Below, in pieces: positions 34,972 through 43,015 of a DNA stretch of 64,000 nucleotides (positions are counted from its first letter, which is position 1; every line of letters starts with the position of its first letter). Source of the stretch: Chryseobacterium paludis (lineage in GTDB: Bacteria > Bacteroidota > Bacteroidia > Flavobacteriales > Weeksellaceae). A program made the translations under genes and the position numbers. The stretch is taken from contig NZ_CP099966.1 in assembly GCF_025403485.1 (NCBI RefSeq), positions 2,418,001 through 2,482,000 on the forward strand. The letters are read 5' to 3'. The notes below the pieces were generated by a model that made no database searches, was not told where the DNA came from, and saw nothing but the letters and a program-made list of their open reading frames with translations.

Positions 34972-35742
34972 ATGAAGAAAATTTTCAATATCCTTGCATT
35001 ATTCGTATTCTTTTTGGGCTTTGGTCAGATTGAAAATATAGCGGATGGTGAATCTATTACCTTTAGAATCCATTACGGAATTCTAACCGCTGGAAATGCA
35101 ACCCTCACAACACAAAAGACAACCTACAAAGGTTCTCCGCATTTGTATGTAAAGGGAACAGGACAAACATCTGGTGCTGTAAAAGCATTCTTCAAGGTGG
35201 ATGATTTGTATGAAAGCTTCATTAATACAGAAACAGGACTTCCCAGTTTTTATGTAAGAAATGTAAAAGAAGGCAGCTATCGCCAACATTTTGAAACGGT
35301 CTTCAATCACAACAACAACACACTGATCCTAACTGATAAAAAAACACCTGCTAATGGTTCCAAGGTAATAAAGTCGGTAAAAGGAGTACAGGACATGCTT
35401 TCCTGTTTCTATTACCTGAGAAGTCAAAGTCAGACAGATTTAAAAGTAGGAACAGTCATTAACATGAACGTATGGATTGATGATGAAATGTTTCCTTTCC
35501 GTTTGAAAGTGATCGGTACCGAAGACCTAAAAACAAAGTTTGGAAAGATCAATTGTTTAAAAATTATTCCTTCAGTAATAAGTGGAAGAGTATTTAAAGA
35601 AAAAGAAGGCGTTACCATGTGGGTTTCAAATGATGCTAACCACGTACCTATGCTGTTAAAAGCTGAATTAGCAGTTGGTTCTTTAAAGGCAAGTATTGAT
35701 GATTATAAAAATGTGAAGTATCCGCTGAAGTTTACAAAATAA
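34972..35742 (+). CDS. DUF3108 domain-containing secreted protein
   Basis: A 256-residue exported protein (MKKIFNILALFVFFLGFGQ). The mature part matches the DUF3108 pattern: ESITFRIHYGILTAGNATL near the start, TGQTSGAVKAFFKVDDLYES, YVRNVKEGSYRQ, and QDMLSCFYYLRSQ. Probably a periplasmic or outer-membrane-associated beta-rich protein; the role is unknown. Stands alone between divergent FNR and convergent pheS. Confidence 0.87.
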   Translation: MKKIFNILALFVFFLGFGQIENIADGESITFRIHYGILTAGNATLTTQKTTYKGSPHLYVKGTGQTSGAVKAFFKVDDLYESFINTETGLPSFYVRNVKEGSYRQHFETVFNHNNNTLILTDKKTPANGSKVIKSVKGVQDMLSCFYYLRSQSQTDLKVGTVINMNVWIDDEMFPFRLKVIGTEDLKTKFGKINCLKIIPSVISGRVFKEKEGVTMWVSNDANHVPMLLKAELAVGSLKASIDDYKNVKYPLKFTK

Positions 35743-35797
35743 TAGATGACCTTTTTTAAATTTTACTTTTAAAGTAAACCACAATAAATAAGAAGTA

Positions 35798-35825
35798 AAA
35801 AGCCTCCGAAATATCGGAGGCTTTT
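35798..35825. terminator. Bidirectional terminator between DUF3108 and pheS genes
   Basis: AAAGCCTCCGA / TCGGAGGCTTT perfect 11-bp stem with AATA loop, between converging genes. Confidence 0.9.
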
Positions 35826-35828
35826 CTA

Positions 35829-36839
35829 TTATAAAGTTTTAAATTGCTCTAAAGTTCTGATATCGTTTTCGAAGAACATTCTGATATCACTCATTTGATA
35901 AAGAAGCATTACAATTCTTTCGATACCCATTCCAAAAGCATATCCTGAATATTTCTCTGAATCAATATTTACATTTTTCAATACGGCTGGATCTACCATC
36001 CCGCAACCCATAATTTCTAACCAACCAGTACCTTTTGTAATTCTGTAATCAGTTTCTGAGTTTAATCCCCAATATACATCAATCTCTGCACTAGGTTCAG
36101 TAAAAGGGAAATAAGAAGGTCTCATTCTGATTTTAGATTTTCCAAAAAGCTCAGTAGTAAAAAACTGAATCGTTTGTTTTAAATCGGCAAAACTTACATT
36201 CTCATCAATATACAAACCTTCAATCTGATGGAAAATACAGTGAGAACGAGAAGATACCGCTTCATTTCTGAAAACTCTTCCCGGAGATAAAATTCTTATG
36301 GGCGGTTGGTTTTCTTCCATATAACGGATCTGTACTGAAGAAGTATGAGTCCTCAACAGAATATCCGGATTTTGCTCTATAAAGAAAGTATCCTGCATAT
36401 CTCTTGCCGGGTGATATTCGGGAAGATTAAGTGCTGTAAAGTTATGCCAGTCATCTTCAATTTCAGGTCCGTCTGCTACAGCGAATCCAATAGATTTGAA
36501 GATCTCAATAATTCTGTTCTTCACCAAGTTGATAGGATGTCTTGATCCAAGCTCTAAGGGAAAAGCAGGTTTCGTAAGATCATCTTTCTCCAGAATAATA
36601 GAAGATGCAGAAGCACTTTTCAAGTCTTCTAATTTTATGGCAATAGCCTGCTTCAAAGAATTAACCTTTTGTCCGAATTCTTTCTTCTGATCATTAGGAA
36701 CTTCTTTTAATGTTTCGTAAAAATCGTTTAGAACTCCTTTCTTACCATTATACTTGATTCGGAAATTTTCGATTTCCTCTTTAGATGTAGTATTGAAGCT
36801 GTTTACTTCAACGAGTAGTTCTTCTATCTTTTCTATCAT
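35829..36839 (-). CDS. pheS: Phenylalanine-tRNA ligase alpha subunit
   Basis: Class II synthetase subunit that charges tRNA-Phe. 336 residues: N-terminal coiled-coil for tRNA contact (about 1-85), then the catalytic domain with [32 protein letters not shown], motif 2 [10 protein letters not shown], and motif 3 [18 protein letters not shown] [14 protein letters not shown]. The pheT partner is not in this window. Confidence 0.97.
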   Translation of the reverse strand: MIEKIEELLVEVNSFNTTSKEEIENFRIKYNGKKGVLNDFYETLKEVPNDQKKEFGQKVNSLKQAIAIKLEDLKSASASSIILEKDDLTKPAFPLELGSRHPINLVKNRIIEIFKSIGFAVADGPEIEDDWHNFTALNLPEYHPARDMQDTFFIEQNPDILLRTHTSSVQIRYMEENQPPIRILSPGRVFRNEAVSSRSHCIFHQIEGLYIDENVSFADLKQTIQFFTTELFGKSKIRMRPSYFPFTEPSAEIDVYWGLNSETDYRITKGTGWLEIMGCGMVDPAVLKNVNIDSEKYSGYAFGMGIERIVMLLYQMSDIRMFFENDIRTLEQFKTL

Positions 36840-36908
36840 TATTTTACCCTTTCAAAATGTTTTGCAAAAATACGATTTTTCAGTTTAAAAACTTTCTTAT
36901 TTTATCAT

Positions 36909-36940
36909 AAAAAAAATCTGCCCCTTATTCAGAGGCAGAC
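36909..36940 (-). terminator. Terminator of the YceI gene
   Basis: TCTGCC / GGCAGA hairpin, followed on the minus strand by a run of T. Confidence 0.65.
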
Positions 36941-36971
36941 TTCAATCACTTATTTCACTTAAATAAAAAAA

Positions 36972-37631
36972 TTATTTCTTTTCTAAAGCTTTAACGTTGA
37001 TCTGAAGAGTTACCTCATCTTTAATGACCCCGTTTTCAGCAGGAGCCTGGAATTTCACCCCAAACTCTTCTCTTTTAATATCTTTTGGCTCAGTTGCCAC
37101 AGTTACCTCTCCTTCTTTCACAGAAACATTAGCTTTAAGCTGAAGTGGTTTTGTAATTCCTTTAATTGTTAAATTACCATCTAACAAGGTATTGTAATCA
37201 CCTTCAGCAGCCGGTGTAACTTTAGTAATTTCATAAGAAGCAGTTGGGAATTTTTCAACTTCAAAAAAATCACCACTTTTCAAATGTCCATTTAATTTTC
37301 CCAGTTGGTCAGCATCATCTTTCAAATCAACTGATGTTAAAGAATTCATATCAGCAACGAATTTTCCACTTTCCAGTTTCCCTTCTTTTACTGTAAGATC
37401 TCCACTTTCAAACTTGATCGTTCCAAAATGGCTTGTGCTTTCGGATTTAAATACTTTATATCCTTTCCATTCTATTTTACTATTTAAAGTATCTAATGCA
37501 TATTGAGTACCATCTTTTGTAGTTGCAACATCATTACTTTCGCTGGTAAGCGGTTTATCTTTTTTACAAGAAACCACTACAGCTGTAGCAAAAACGGCAG
37601 GGATAACGAAATAAAACAGTTTTTTTCTCAT
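36972..37631 (-). CDS. YceI family lipoprotein
   Basis: A 219-residue predicted lipoprotein (MRKKLFYFVIPAVFATAVVV then SCKKDK; lipobox VVSC). Mature residues ~45-215 form the YceI lipocalin-like barrel: SKIEWKGYKVFKSESTSHFG, VADMNSLTSVDL, HLKSGDFFEVEKFPTASYEI, LTIKGITKPLQL, and a C-terminal EVTLQINVKA. Proteins of this family bind isoprenoid-like lipids. Stands alone; the -7-like TATCTTAG on the minus strand is a weak promoter candidate. Confidence 0.92.
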   Translation of the reverse strand: MRKKLFYFVIPAVFATAVVVSCKKDKPLTSESNDVATTKDGTQYALDTLNSKIEWKGYKVFKSESTSHFGTIKFESGDLTVKEGKLESGKFVADMNSLTSVDLKDDADQLGKLNGHLKSGDFFEVEKFPTASYEITKVTPAAEGDYNTLLDGNLTIKGITKPLQLKANVSVKEGEVTVATEPKDIKREEFGVKFQAPAENGVIKDEVTLQINVKALEKK

Positions 37632-37694
37632 TTTTGATATTTTTTTATTACGTCCGCTAAGATAATAAAAAAAATAATTCTTTTATAAAAATAC

Positions 37695-37702
37695 TACATT
37701 TG
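37695..37702 (+). promoter_or_regulatory. -7 box immediately before the ABC ATPase gene
   Basis: TACATTTG ends 4 bp before ATG 37707. The message would start at or near the AUG, so it is a leaderless candidate. Confidence 0.5.
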
Positions 37703-37706
37703 TAAT

Positions 37707-38642
37707 ATGCTATTAGAGATAAACAATTTATACTTTTCACACCGCGAAGATCAACCGCTTTTCCAAAACCTGAATATACGATTTGAGGAGGGCAAAATCA
37801 TTGCATTGGCAGGAGAAAGCGGATGTGGAAAATCTACATTATTAAATTTAATTTATGGACTTTTAGACTGGGAAAGTGGAGAAATTATTTTTGATGGAAT
37901 TCCACTTTTAGGTCCTAAAGGAAATCTTGTTCCGGGAGAAGCTGAAATGAAATTTGTAGCTCAAAATTTTGATCTGATGCCTTATTCAACGGTTGCTGAT
38001 AATGTGGGGAAATTTATTTCAAATATTAATTTAGCTAAAAAAAGTGAAACTGTAGCGGAGCTTCTTGAGGTGGTAGGACTGGAGGAATATGGTAACGTTT
38101 TCCCAAAAAATTTAAGTGGCGGTCAGCAACAAAGAGTTGCCATTGCAAGATCACTCTCGGTGTTACCTAAATTACTTATTCTGGATGAACCTTTTAGTAA
38201 TATTGATTTTCCACGAAAAATAGAACTTCGTGAAAGACTTTTCAGATATGTAAAACAGCACAATATCTCTTTAATTATTTCTACTCATGAGCTTCAGGAT
38301 ATTATGCCTTGGATTGATCAGATCGTTATCCTCCAAAATGGCAGATTAATTCAAAACAACAATCCTGAAGAAACTTATAAAGAACCTTATAATTCTTATG
38401 TAGCAAAGCTTTTTGGAGAAGTAAATATTTTTAATGAAAATGAAATAAATGATTTTCAGATTTCAAAGTTCTTTTATTACCCACATGAAATTAAAATTTC
38501 CGAGAATGGCTTAGATGCTGAAGTTCTGGAAAGCAGATTTGCTGGCAATCATTACTGGAATAAAATCAGTACGAAGAATAGAGACCTCATTGTTTACAGC
38601 AACAATAAACTGGAGAATCCGATTAAAATCACATTTGAATAG
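37707..38642 (+). CDS. ABC transporter ATP-binding protein (importer type, orphan)
   Basis: A 311-residue ATPase. Walker A GESGCGKST, Q-loop in VAQNFDLMPY, signature LSGGQQQRVA, Walker B LLILDEP, and H-loop STHELQD. The C-terminal 85 residues resemble the regulatory domain of PotA/FbpC-like importers (FFYYPHEIKISENG). No permease or binding-protein gene is adjacent, so the transported substrate is open. The ABC fold begins at residue 1, so ATG 37707 is right. Confidence 0.9.
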   Translation: MLLEINNLYFSHREDQPLFQNLNIRFEEGKIIALAGESGCGKSTLLNLIYGLLDWESGEIIFDGIPLLGPKGNLVPGEAEMKFVAQNFDLMPYSTVADNVGKFISNINLAKKSETVAELLEVVGLEEYGNVFPKNLSGGQQQRVAIARSLSVLPKLLILDEPFSNIDFPRKIELRERLFRYVKQHNISLIISTHELQDIMPWIDQIVILQNGRLIQNNNPEETYKEPYNSYVAKLFGEVNIFNENEINDFQISKFFYYPHEIKISENGLDAEVLESRFAGNHYWNKISTKNRDLIVYSNNKLENPIKITFE

Positions 38643-38796
38643 AAAGTTAAAAAAATAAAATATCGAAATCTAAGCGGTCATCTTTATTTTAATAACCCGT
38701 TTGACGATTTCAGTTAATCAACACATTTACTTATAGTTAATGTTAGTTTGTGGATAAATAATAAAAATCTAAGAATTCATTTTTAAAACTTTTTCT

Positions 38797-38804
38797 TACA
38801 TTTG
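38797..38804 (+). promoter_or_regulatory. -7 box before the structured intergenic RNA
   Basis: TACATTTG, a full match, positioned to start a transcript near 38811. No -33 TTTG at the expected distance. Confidence 0.4.
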
Positions 38805-38810
38805 TATTTC

Positions 38811-38923
38811 CACAGCATAAGGAAACTTTTGGTTAATTCTCTTTCTGCCTCCAGGACAAACATTAGCAGAATCCTGCAATCTAGTCTTTGAAAGATTACA
38901 CTGTCCAATCTTTTCCTTTTTTT
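38811..38923 (+). ncRNA. Candidate structured small RNA (possibly 6S-like)
   Basis: The 339-bp gap 38643-38981 has no credible ORF. Within it, after a -7 box, GGAAA (38821-38825) pairs with TTTCC (38912-38916). Then TTGG (38829-38832) pairs with CCAA (38905-38908), TAAT with ATTA (38895-38898), and CTTT with AAAG (38891-38894). CAGGA/TCCTG closes the tip (38852-38876). A T7 tract follows at 38917. A rod with internal bubbles fits a 6S-type RNA, for which a Flavobacteria-specific family is known. Pairing is by eye, so the call is tentative. Confidence 0.4.
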
Positions 38924-38936
38924 GTTTTCTATAGAC

Positions 38937-38958
38937 AAAAAATGCGTCCAAAGACGCA
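38937..38958 (-). terminator. yjdM terminator
   Basis: TGCGTC-CAAA-GACGCA hairpin, followed on the minus strand by six T. Confidence 0.75.
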
Positions 38959-38981
38959 CCAATATAGTTAAGAAATTTCTT

Positions 38982-39326
38982 CTAAGCTTTCTTTACAAAC
39001 TCCGATTTTAGTGCCATTGATCCAAAACCATCAATTTTACAATCTATATTATGATCACTATCTGGTCGTAAACGGATATTTTTTACTTTAGTCCCTGCCT
39101 TTACTGGCTTAGGAGCACCTTTTACCGGTAAGTCTTTAATGACTACTACAGAATCTCCATCCTGCAATTCATTTCCATTGGAATCCAGTATTTTTCCTGA
39201 ATTTGCAGCTTCAGCAGTAACTTCCTCCGCATTCCATTCATAGAAACACTGAGAACATACCGTCATATTATCACTTGGATAAGTAAATTCAGAACCACAC
39301 TTTGGACAAAGTACAATATCACTCAT
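38982..39326 (-). CDS. yjdM: Zinc ribbon protein YjdM (PhnA family)
   Basis: A 114-residue small protein. The N-terminal zinc ribbon is CPKCGSEF...CSQCFYEW. The C-terminal domain has the PhnA pattern [34 protein letters not shown], and KSEFVKKA. Despite the historical name, family members are not shown to act on phosphonates. The minus-strand box TACCTTTG at 39342-39349 is a likely -7 element. Confidence 0.9.
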   Translation of the reverse strand: MSDIVLCPKCGSEFTYPSDNMTVCSQCFYEWNAEEVTAEAANSGKILDSNGNELQDGDSVVVIKDLPVKGAPKPVKAGTKVKNIRLRPDSDHNIDCKIDGFGSMALKSEFVKKA

Positions 39327-39341
39327 ATCTTTAAATTTCTA

Positions 39342-39349
39342 CAAAGGTA
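39342..39349 (-). promoter_or_regulatory. -7 box before yjdM
   Basis: Minus-strand TACCTTTG, 15 bp before the start codon, with a TTG 21 bp further upstream. Confidence 0.5.
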
Positions 39350-39546
39350 GAGCTTTTTGAATGATAGAGTCAAGAGATGGAAATGGAATTCGAAAACCAA
39401 GAGTTAAGAGAAAAGAACAAAGAGAGAAGATAGATTGGTTTATTAGAGGAAGCAACATTTTATACTACTTCTGCCTTTATTTTCAAATCCACTTCTTCTC
39501 TTCAGAAGGCTAAATCTCTCAAGTATTAATTCTCAACTATAATTTG

Positions 39547-39554
39547 TACTTTTG
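39547..39554 (+). promoter_or_regulatory. -7 box before the RsmB-type gene
   Basis: TACTTTTG, 25 bp before ATG 39580. No -33 partner seen. It supports 39580 over the in-frame codon at 39544, which would precede the transcription start. Confidence 0.5.
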
Positions 39555-39579
39555 CAGATTGAAAACAGGAGAAGCAATT

Positions 39580-40785
39580 ATGGAACTTATTCACAGAAAC
39601 TTAGCAATCGGAATTCACGATGCCCTACAAGAAACATTTTTTGAAAAAAATAAATACGCCGATAAAGTAATTGAAAGACTTTTAAAGGCTCATAGAAAAT
39701 GGGGAAGTCAGGACAGAGCCGTTGTTTCTGAAATTTTTTACAATATCATACGTTGGAAAAAACGTTTGGAATATTATATGGGAGAAGGTGTAAAACCCAA
39801 TAATGTTTATAAACTGATCATTGCTTATTTGCTTTGGAGTAAAACAAACTATAAAAGATTTGAAGAATTCGAAGGGGTAAAGATCGCTGATATCATTACT
39901 AAATTAAAAAAAGGTACAGTTCCTACAAAAGCAATTGAACATTCAATCCCGGAATGGTTAGCTGAAACTTTAGAAAAAGAATTAGGTGCTAACTGGGAAA
40001 AGGAAATGAGAGCTTTAAACGAACAGGCTCCGACAGTTTTAAGAGCGAATTCTCTTAAAACAACGCCAAAAGAACTGATCTCTGATCTATCCGATGAAGG
40101 TGTTACTGCTTTTACTGTAAGAAATTATCAAGACGCGGTACAATTAGAAGAAAAAAAGAATGTCTTTTTAACTACAGCTTTCAAAGAAGGATTATTTGAG
40201 GTTCAGGATGCCTCTTCTCAAAAAATCGGATATTTTCTTGATGTAAAAGAAGGACAAAGAGTCGTTGATGCTTGCGCAGGAGCAGGTGGAAAGACGCTTC
40301 ACCTTGCTGCTCTAATGGAAAACAAAGGACAGATCATCGCTTTAGATATCTACGAATGGAAATTAGCAGAATTAAAACGTCGTGCAAAAAGAGCCGGAGC
40401 ACACAATATTGAAACCCGCATGATTTCCGACAATAAAGTAATCAAACGCCTTCATGAAAAAGCTGACAGACTTCTTATTGATGCTCCTTGTTCAGGTTTA
40501 GGGGTTTTAAAAAGAAATCCGGATAGTAAATGGAAAATTGATCAGGCTTTCATTGACAGGATCAAAACAGAGCAGCAACAAATTCTACAGGATTATTCTA
40601 AGATCCTTAAAAAAGGTGGAAAAATGGTTTATGCGACATGTTCTATCCTACCTTCTGAAAACAATGGACAGGTTAAAGAATTCCTTAAAAACAATCCTGA
40701 TTTTAAACTGATCAAAGATGAAAAGGTAATGCCTAGTGAAGGTTACGATGGGTTCTATATGGCACTGATCGAAAGACTTGCTTAA
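39580..40785 (+). CDS. RsmB/NOP family rRNA (cytosine-5) methyltransferase
   Basis: A 401-residue SAM-dependent m5C methyltransferase of ribosomal RNA. The N-terminal NusB-like helical domain (about 1-150) includes HRKWGSQDRAVVSE. The catalytic domain has VVDACAGAGGKTLHLAALM (SAM site), DAPCSGLGVLKRNPD (motif IV Cys), and YATCSILPSENN (motif VI Cys). That arrangement is RsmB-like (C967 in E. coli), but the exact target is not provable here. Confidence 0.92.
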   Translation: MELIHRNLAIGIHDALQETFFEKNKYADKVIERLLKAHRKWGSQDRAVVSEIFYNIIRWKKRLEYYMGEGVKPNNVYKLIIAYLLWSKTNYKRFEEFEGVKIADIITKLKKGTVPTKAIEHSIPEWLAETLEKELGANWEKEMRALNEQAPTVLRANSLKTTPKELISDLSDEGVTAFTVRNYQDAVQLEEKKNVFLTTAFKEGLFEVQDASSQKIGYFLDVKEGQRVVDACAGAGGKTLHLAALMENKGQIIALDIYEWKLAELKRRAKRAGAHNIETRMISDNKVIKRLHEKADRLLIDAPCSGLGVLKRNPDSKWKIDQAFIDRIKTEQQQILQDYSKILKKGGKMVYATCSILPSENNGQVKEFLKNNPDFKLIKDEKVMPSEGYDGFYMALIERLA

Positions 40786-40811
40786 TTAGAATTTCATTAT
40801 TTAACATACAG

Positions 40812-40839
40812 CTACTCCACTTTCCTGGAGTAGTTTTTT
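40812..40839 (+). terminator. Terminator after the RsmB-type gene
   Basis: CTACTCCA / TGGAGTAG hairpin with 6-nt loop followed by T6. Confidence 0.85.
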
Positions 40840-41005
40840 GTTATATACCAATCCACCACCTCGAACTTAATATTTTAAACCAAAGGACATCTTATGATAT
40901 TATGATAAAAATATTTTTATAATTCCGTAACATTCTTATTATATGTAACACCTATTATATCAAAAACCAATTTTAATTCGCAAAATAGACATGTATTACT
41001 AATTC

Positions 41006-41013
41006 TATCTTTG
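41006..41013 (+). promoter_or_regulatory. -7 box before the GLPGLI/PNGase gene
   Basis: TATCTTTG, 18 bp before ATG 41032. No -33 partner at 19 bp. Confidence 0.45.
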
Positions 41014-41031
41014 TGATAAACCCCTATTACT

Positions 41032-42696
41032 ATGTATAAAAGAATTTTATTAAGTCTATCTATTTTCGTATTTTTTGTTACGAACGCACAGACGTATGAA
41101 ATTCAATACATCAGTTCTTATAACGGAAAAGAACAAGCAGACCAATCTCCTACCTTTATATGGGTAAATTCTGAGGAAAATTATATTCTCAATAATTCAA
41201 TAAGAGAGAAGAAAAGTGAATATCCATTTGAGATTACAAAAGTAGAGAAACCATCTAACACGATCGTTTCTTATGCTTTTTTAAAACCCTCTGAAACGAT
41301 TTCTACATCGGATAAGGAATCGGTAAGCAAGCAAACTTTTGAATTAACCAGTGAAACTAAGAAAATATTAGGGTACACCTGTAAAAAAGCGGTTACCAAA
41401 ATAAATTCCAACACTATTGAAGTTTGGTACACCAATGATCTAAAAATAAACGGCGGGCCATCAACATTAGGTCAAAATATGGGTTTGGTATTAGAAATTG
41501 AACGAAATAAAAACTCATTAATTACAGCCAGCTCCATTAAAAAAGTTAAGAAAGCGGATATTGATGACATTATAAAAGGTCAGATCAGAACTACTGATCT
41601 GTCAGGATATAAAGATCTTCTCTGGAAAAGCAGGTTTACCACTTTAAATATCTTTGAAAATGAAATTATTAATTTTTCAGATGAGTCAAAATCCGATGAG
41701 AAAGTAAAAAGATTCGCCAATGGAACTATCATTTTAAAAAAAGTAAAGTTTCCTAAACTATCTGATGGTGAAAATATTTTTGTTGAACTAAAGCAACAAT
41801 CTAATGGTGACGCCTATGACAGAACGGGAACCGTATTTTTCATACCCCAAGATAAATCGCAATCTTTTTTTGATGGTTTGGAAAAAGGAGCCAAAACACT
41901 TCCTGTTTATGAAAATGGAAATGGAAAACAATATTATGGTATTACTTCAACGGAAAACTATGACCCAGGTATTGAAATGATGCGTTTCTTTACCGCTTTT
42001 GGTATTCAGAAATTTAATCATATCCAGTTGAAAGGAAAAGACTGGCAAACAATAAGTCCTTACCGACAGGATATTACAGATCTAAAGCCTTCTTTATCAG
42101 AAAAAGAACTTTGGATCGGTACATTTATAGGTAATTATGACAAAGGTGGACATAAGGTAAGCCTTGATATTACGATTCACAAAAGCGAACAGACCATTCA
42201 TAAAAATAATATGGTACTACCACTGTTCAATACAGTAAATATTATGGAAATGGCTGGTCAGGATTATTCAACAATGTTCAATCAAGATAGAGGACTATTT
42301 GTAGAATTCACTTTGAAAAAGGATCTTAAAAATGTACAATTAAGGTACATTACTACTGGTCATGGCGGATGGGAAAATGGTGATGAGTTTGTTCCAAAGG
42401 CCAATTCTATATTCTTAGATGGCAAAATGACATTCTCTTTCACACCATGGAGAACAGATTGTGGATCTTATAGACTATATAATCCTGCGTCAGGAAATTT
42501 TCCGGACGGCCTTTCTTCCTCAGATCTGAGCAGATCAAACTGGTGTCCCGGAACACTTACCAACCCTAACTTTATTCCATTGGGGGATCTTAAAGCAGGT
42601 AAACATAATATCCAGATAAAAATCCCACAGGGACCAACAGAAGGCACAAGTTTCAGCTCATGGAATGTCTCAGGTGTTTTACTAGGAGTCCAATAA
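41032..42696 (+). CDS. GLPGLI-like domain fused to PNGase F-like domain (secreted)
   Basis: A 554-residue exported protein (signal MYKRILLSLSIFVFFVTNAQ). Residues ~20-185 resemble GLPGLI-family proteins: KILGYTCKKAVTKI and EVWYTNDLKINGGPSTLGQ near where GLPGLI usually appears, here NMGLVLEI. Residues ~195-550 resemble the two jelly-roll halves of PNGase F: GDAYDRTGTVF (Asp matching the catalytic Asp60 region), YITTGHGGWENGDEFVPKAN (Glu206 region), RSNWCPGT, and SFSSWNVSGV. The Glu118 equivalent seems absent by eye. May release N-glycans from glycoproteins, but activity is uncertain. Confidence 0.75.
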   Translation: MYKRILLSLSIFVFFVTNAQTYEIQYISSYNGKEQADQSPTFIWVNSEENYILNNSIREKKSEYPFEITKVEKPSNTIVSYAFLKPSETISTSDKESVSKQTFELTSETKKILGYTCKKAVTKINSNTIEVWYTNDLKINGGPSTLGQNMGLVLEIERNKNSLITASSIKKVKKADIDDIIKGQIRTTDLSGYKDLLWKSRFTTLNIFENEIINFSDESKSDEKVKRFANGTIILKKVKFPKLSDGENIFVELKQQSNGDAYDRTGTVFFIPQDKSQSFFDGLEKGAKTLPVYENGNGKQYYGITSTENYDPGIEMMRFFTAFGIQKFNHIQLKGKDWQTISPYRQDITDLKPSLSEKELWIGTFIGNYDKGGHKVSLDITIHKSEQTIHKNNMVLPLFNTVNIMEMAGQDYSTMFNQDRGLFVEFTLKKDLKNVQLRYITTGHGGWENGDEFVPKANSIFLDGKMTFSFTPWRTDCGSYRLYNPASGNFPDGLSSSDLSRSNWCPGTLTNPNFIPLGDLKAGKHNIQIKIPQGPTEGTSFSSWNVSGVLLGVQ

Positions 42697-42703
42697 AAAC
42701 AAA

Positions 42704-42733
42704 ACCTTCTTGTGATATTAGTCACAAGAAGGT
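42704..42733 (+). terminator. Hairpin after the PNGase-like gene
   Basis: ACCTTCTTGTGA / TCACAAGAAGGT perfect 12-bp stem. It is followed by A rather than T, so its efficiency on the plus strand is doubtful. Confidence 0.55.
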
Positions 42734-42963
42734 AAAAACACAAATGATGAAAAAAAATTATTTCGAGCCACAAAGTAAATGTAAAAATTCATATAATTAA
42801 TTACCATAGATTAATAAATATATCGTTTTAATTTCGTATGAATAGTAGCATTAGTTTGTAGTGAAAAATATCAACCAAAATCATTTATTCTCATTAAATT
42901 AATTTATATTTTTAATTAAATTCAATTAATAAGTTAAAAATATTAACTTATATTTAATTTATA

Positions 42964-42994
42964 TTGTCTTTTTTAAATTACAACCCTACTTTTG
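42964..42994 (+). promoter_or_regulatory. asnB promoter
   Basis: TTG at 42964-42966, 20 bp, TACTTTTG at 42987-42994; 21 bp before ATG. Confidence 0.65.
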
Positions 42995-43015
42995 TTTCTA
43001 AATAAATGATAAAAA

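Larger units (their letters stand above)
42697..43015. other. 319-bp AT-rich gap with terminator and asnB promoter
   Basis: No credible ORF. It holds the hairpin at 42704-42733 and the asnB promoter at 42964-42994. The central ~200 bp are very AT-rich with several TTAATTAAAT-like tracts and nothing else recognised. Confidence 0.6.

Noticed and set aside
38811..38923. Signal recognition particle RNA
   Set aside because: The GGAAGG-type tetraloop and CAGG..CAGCC core of SRP RNA are absent.
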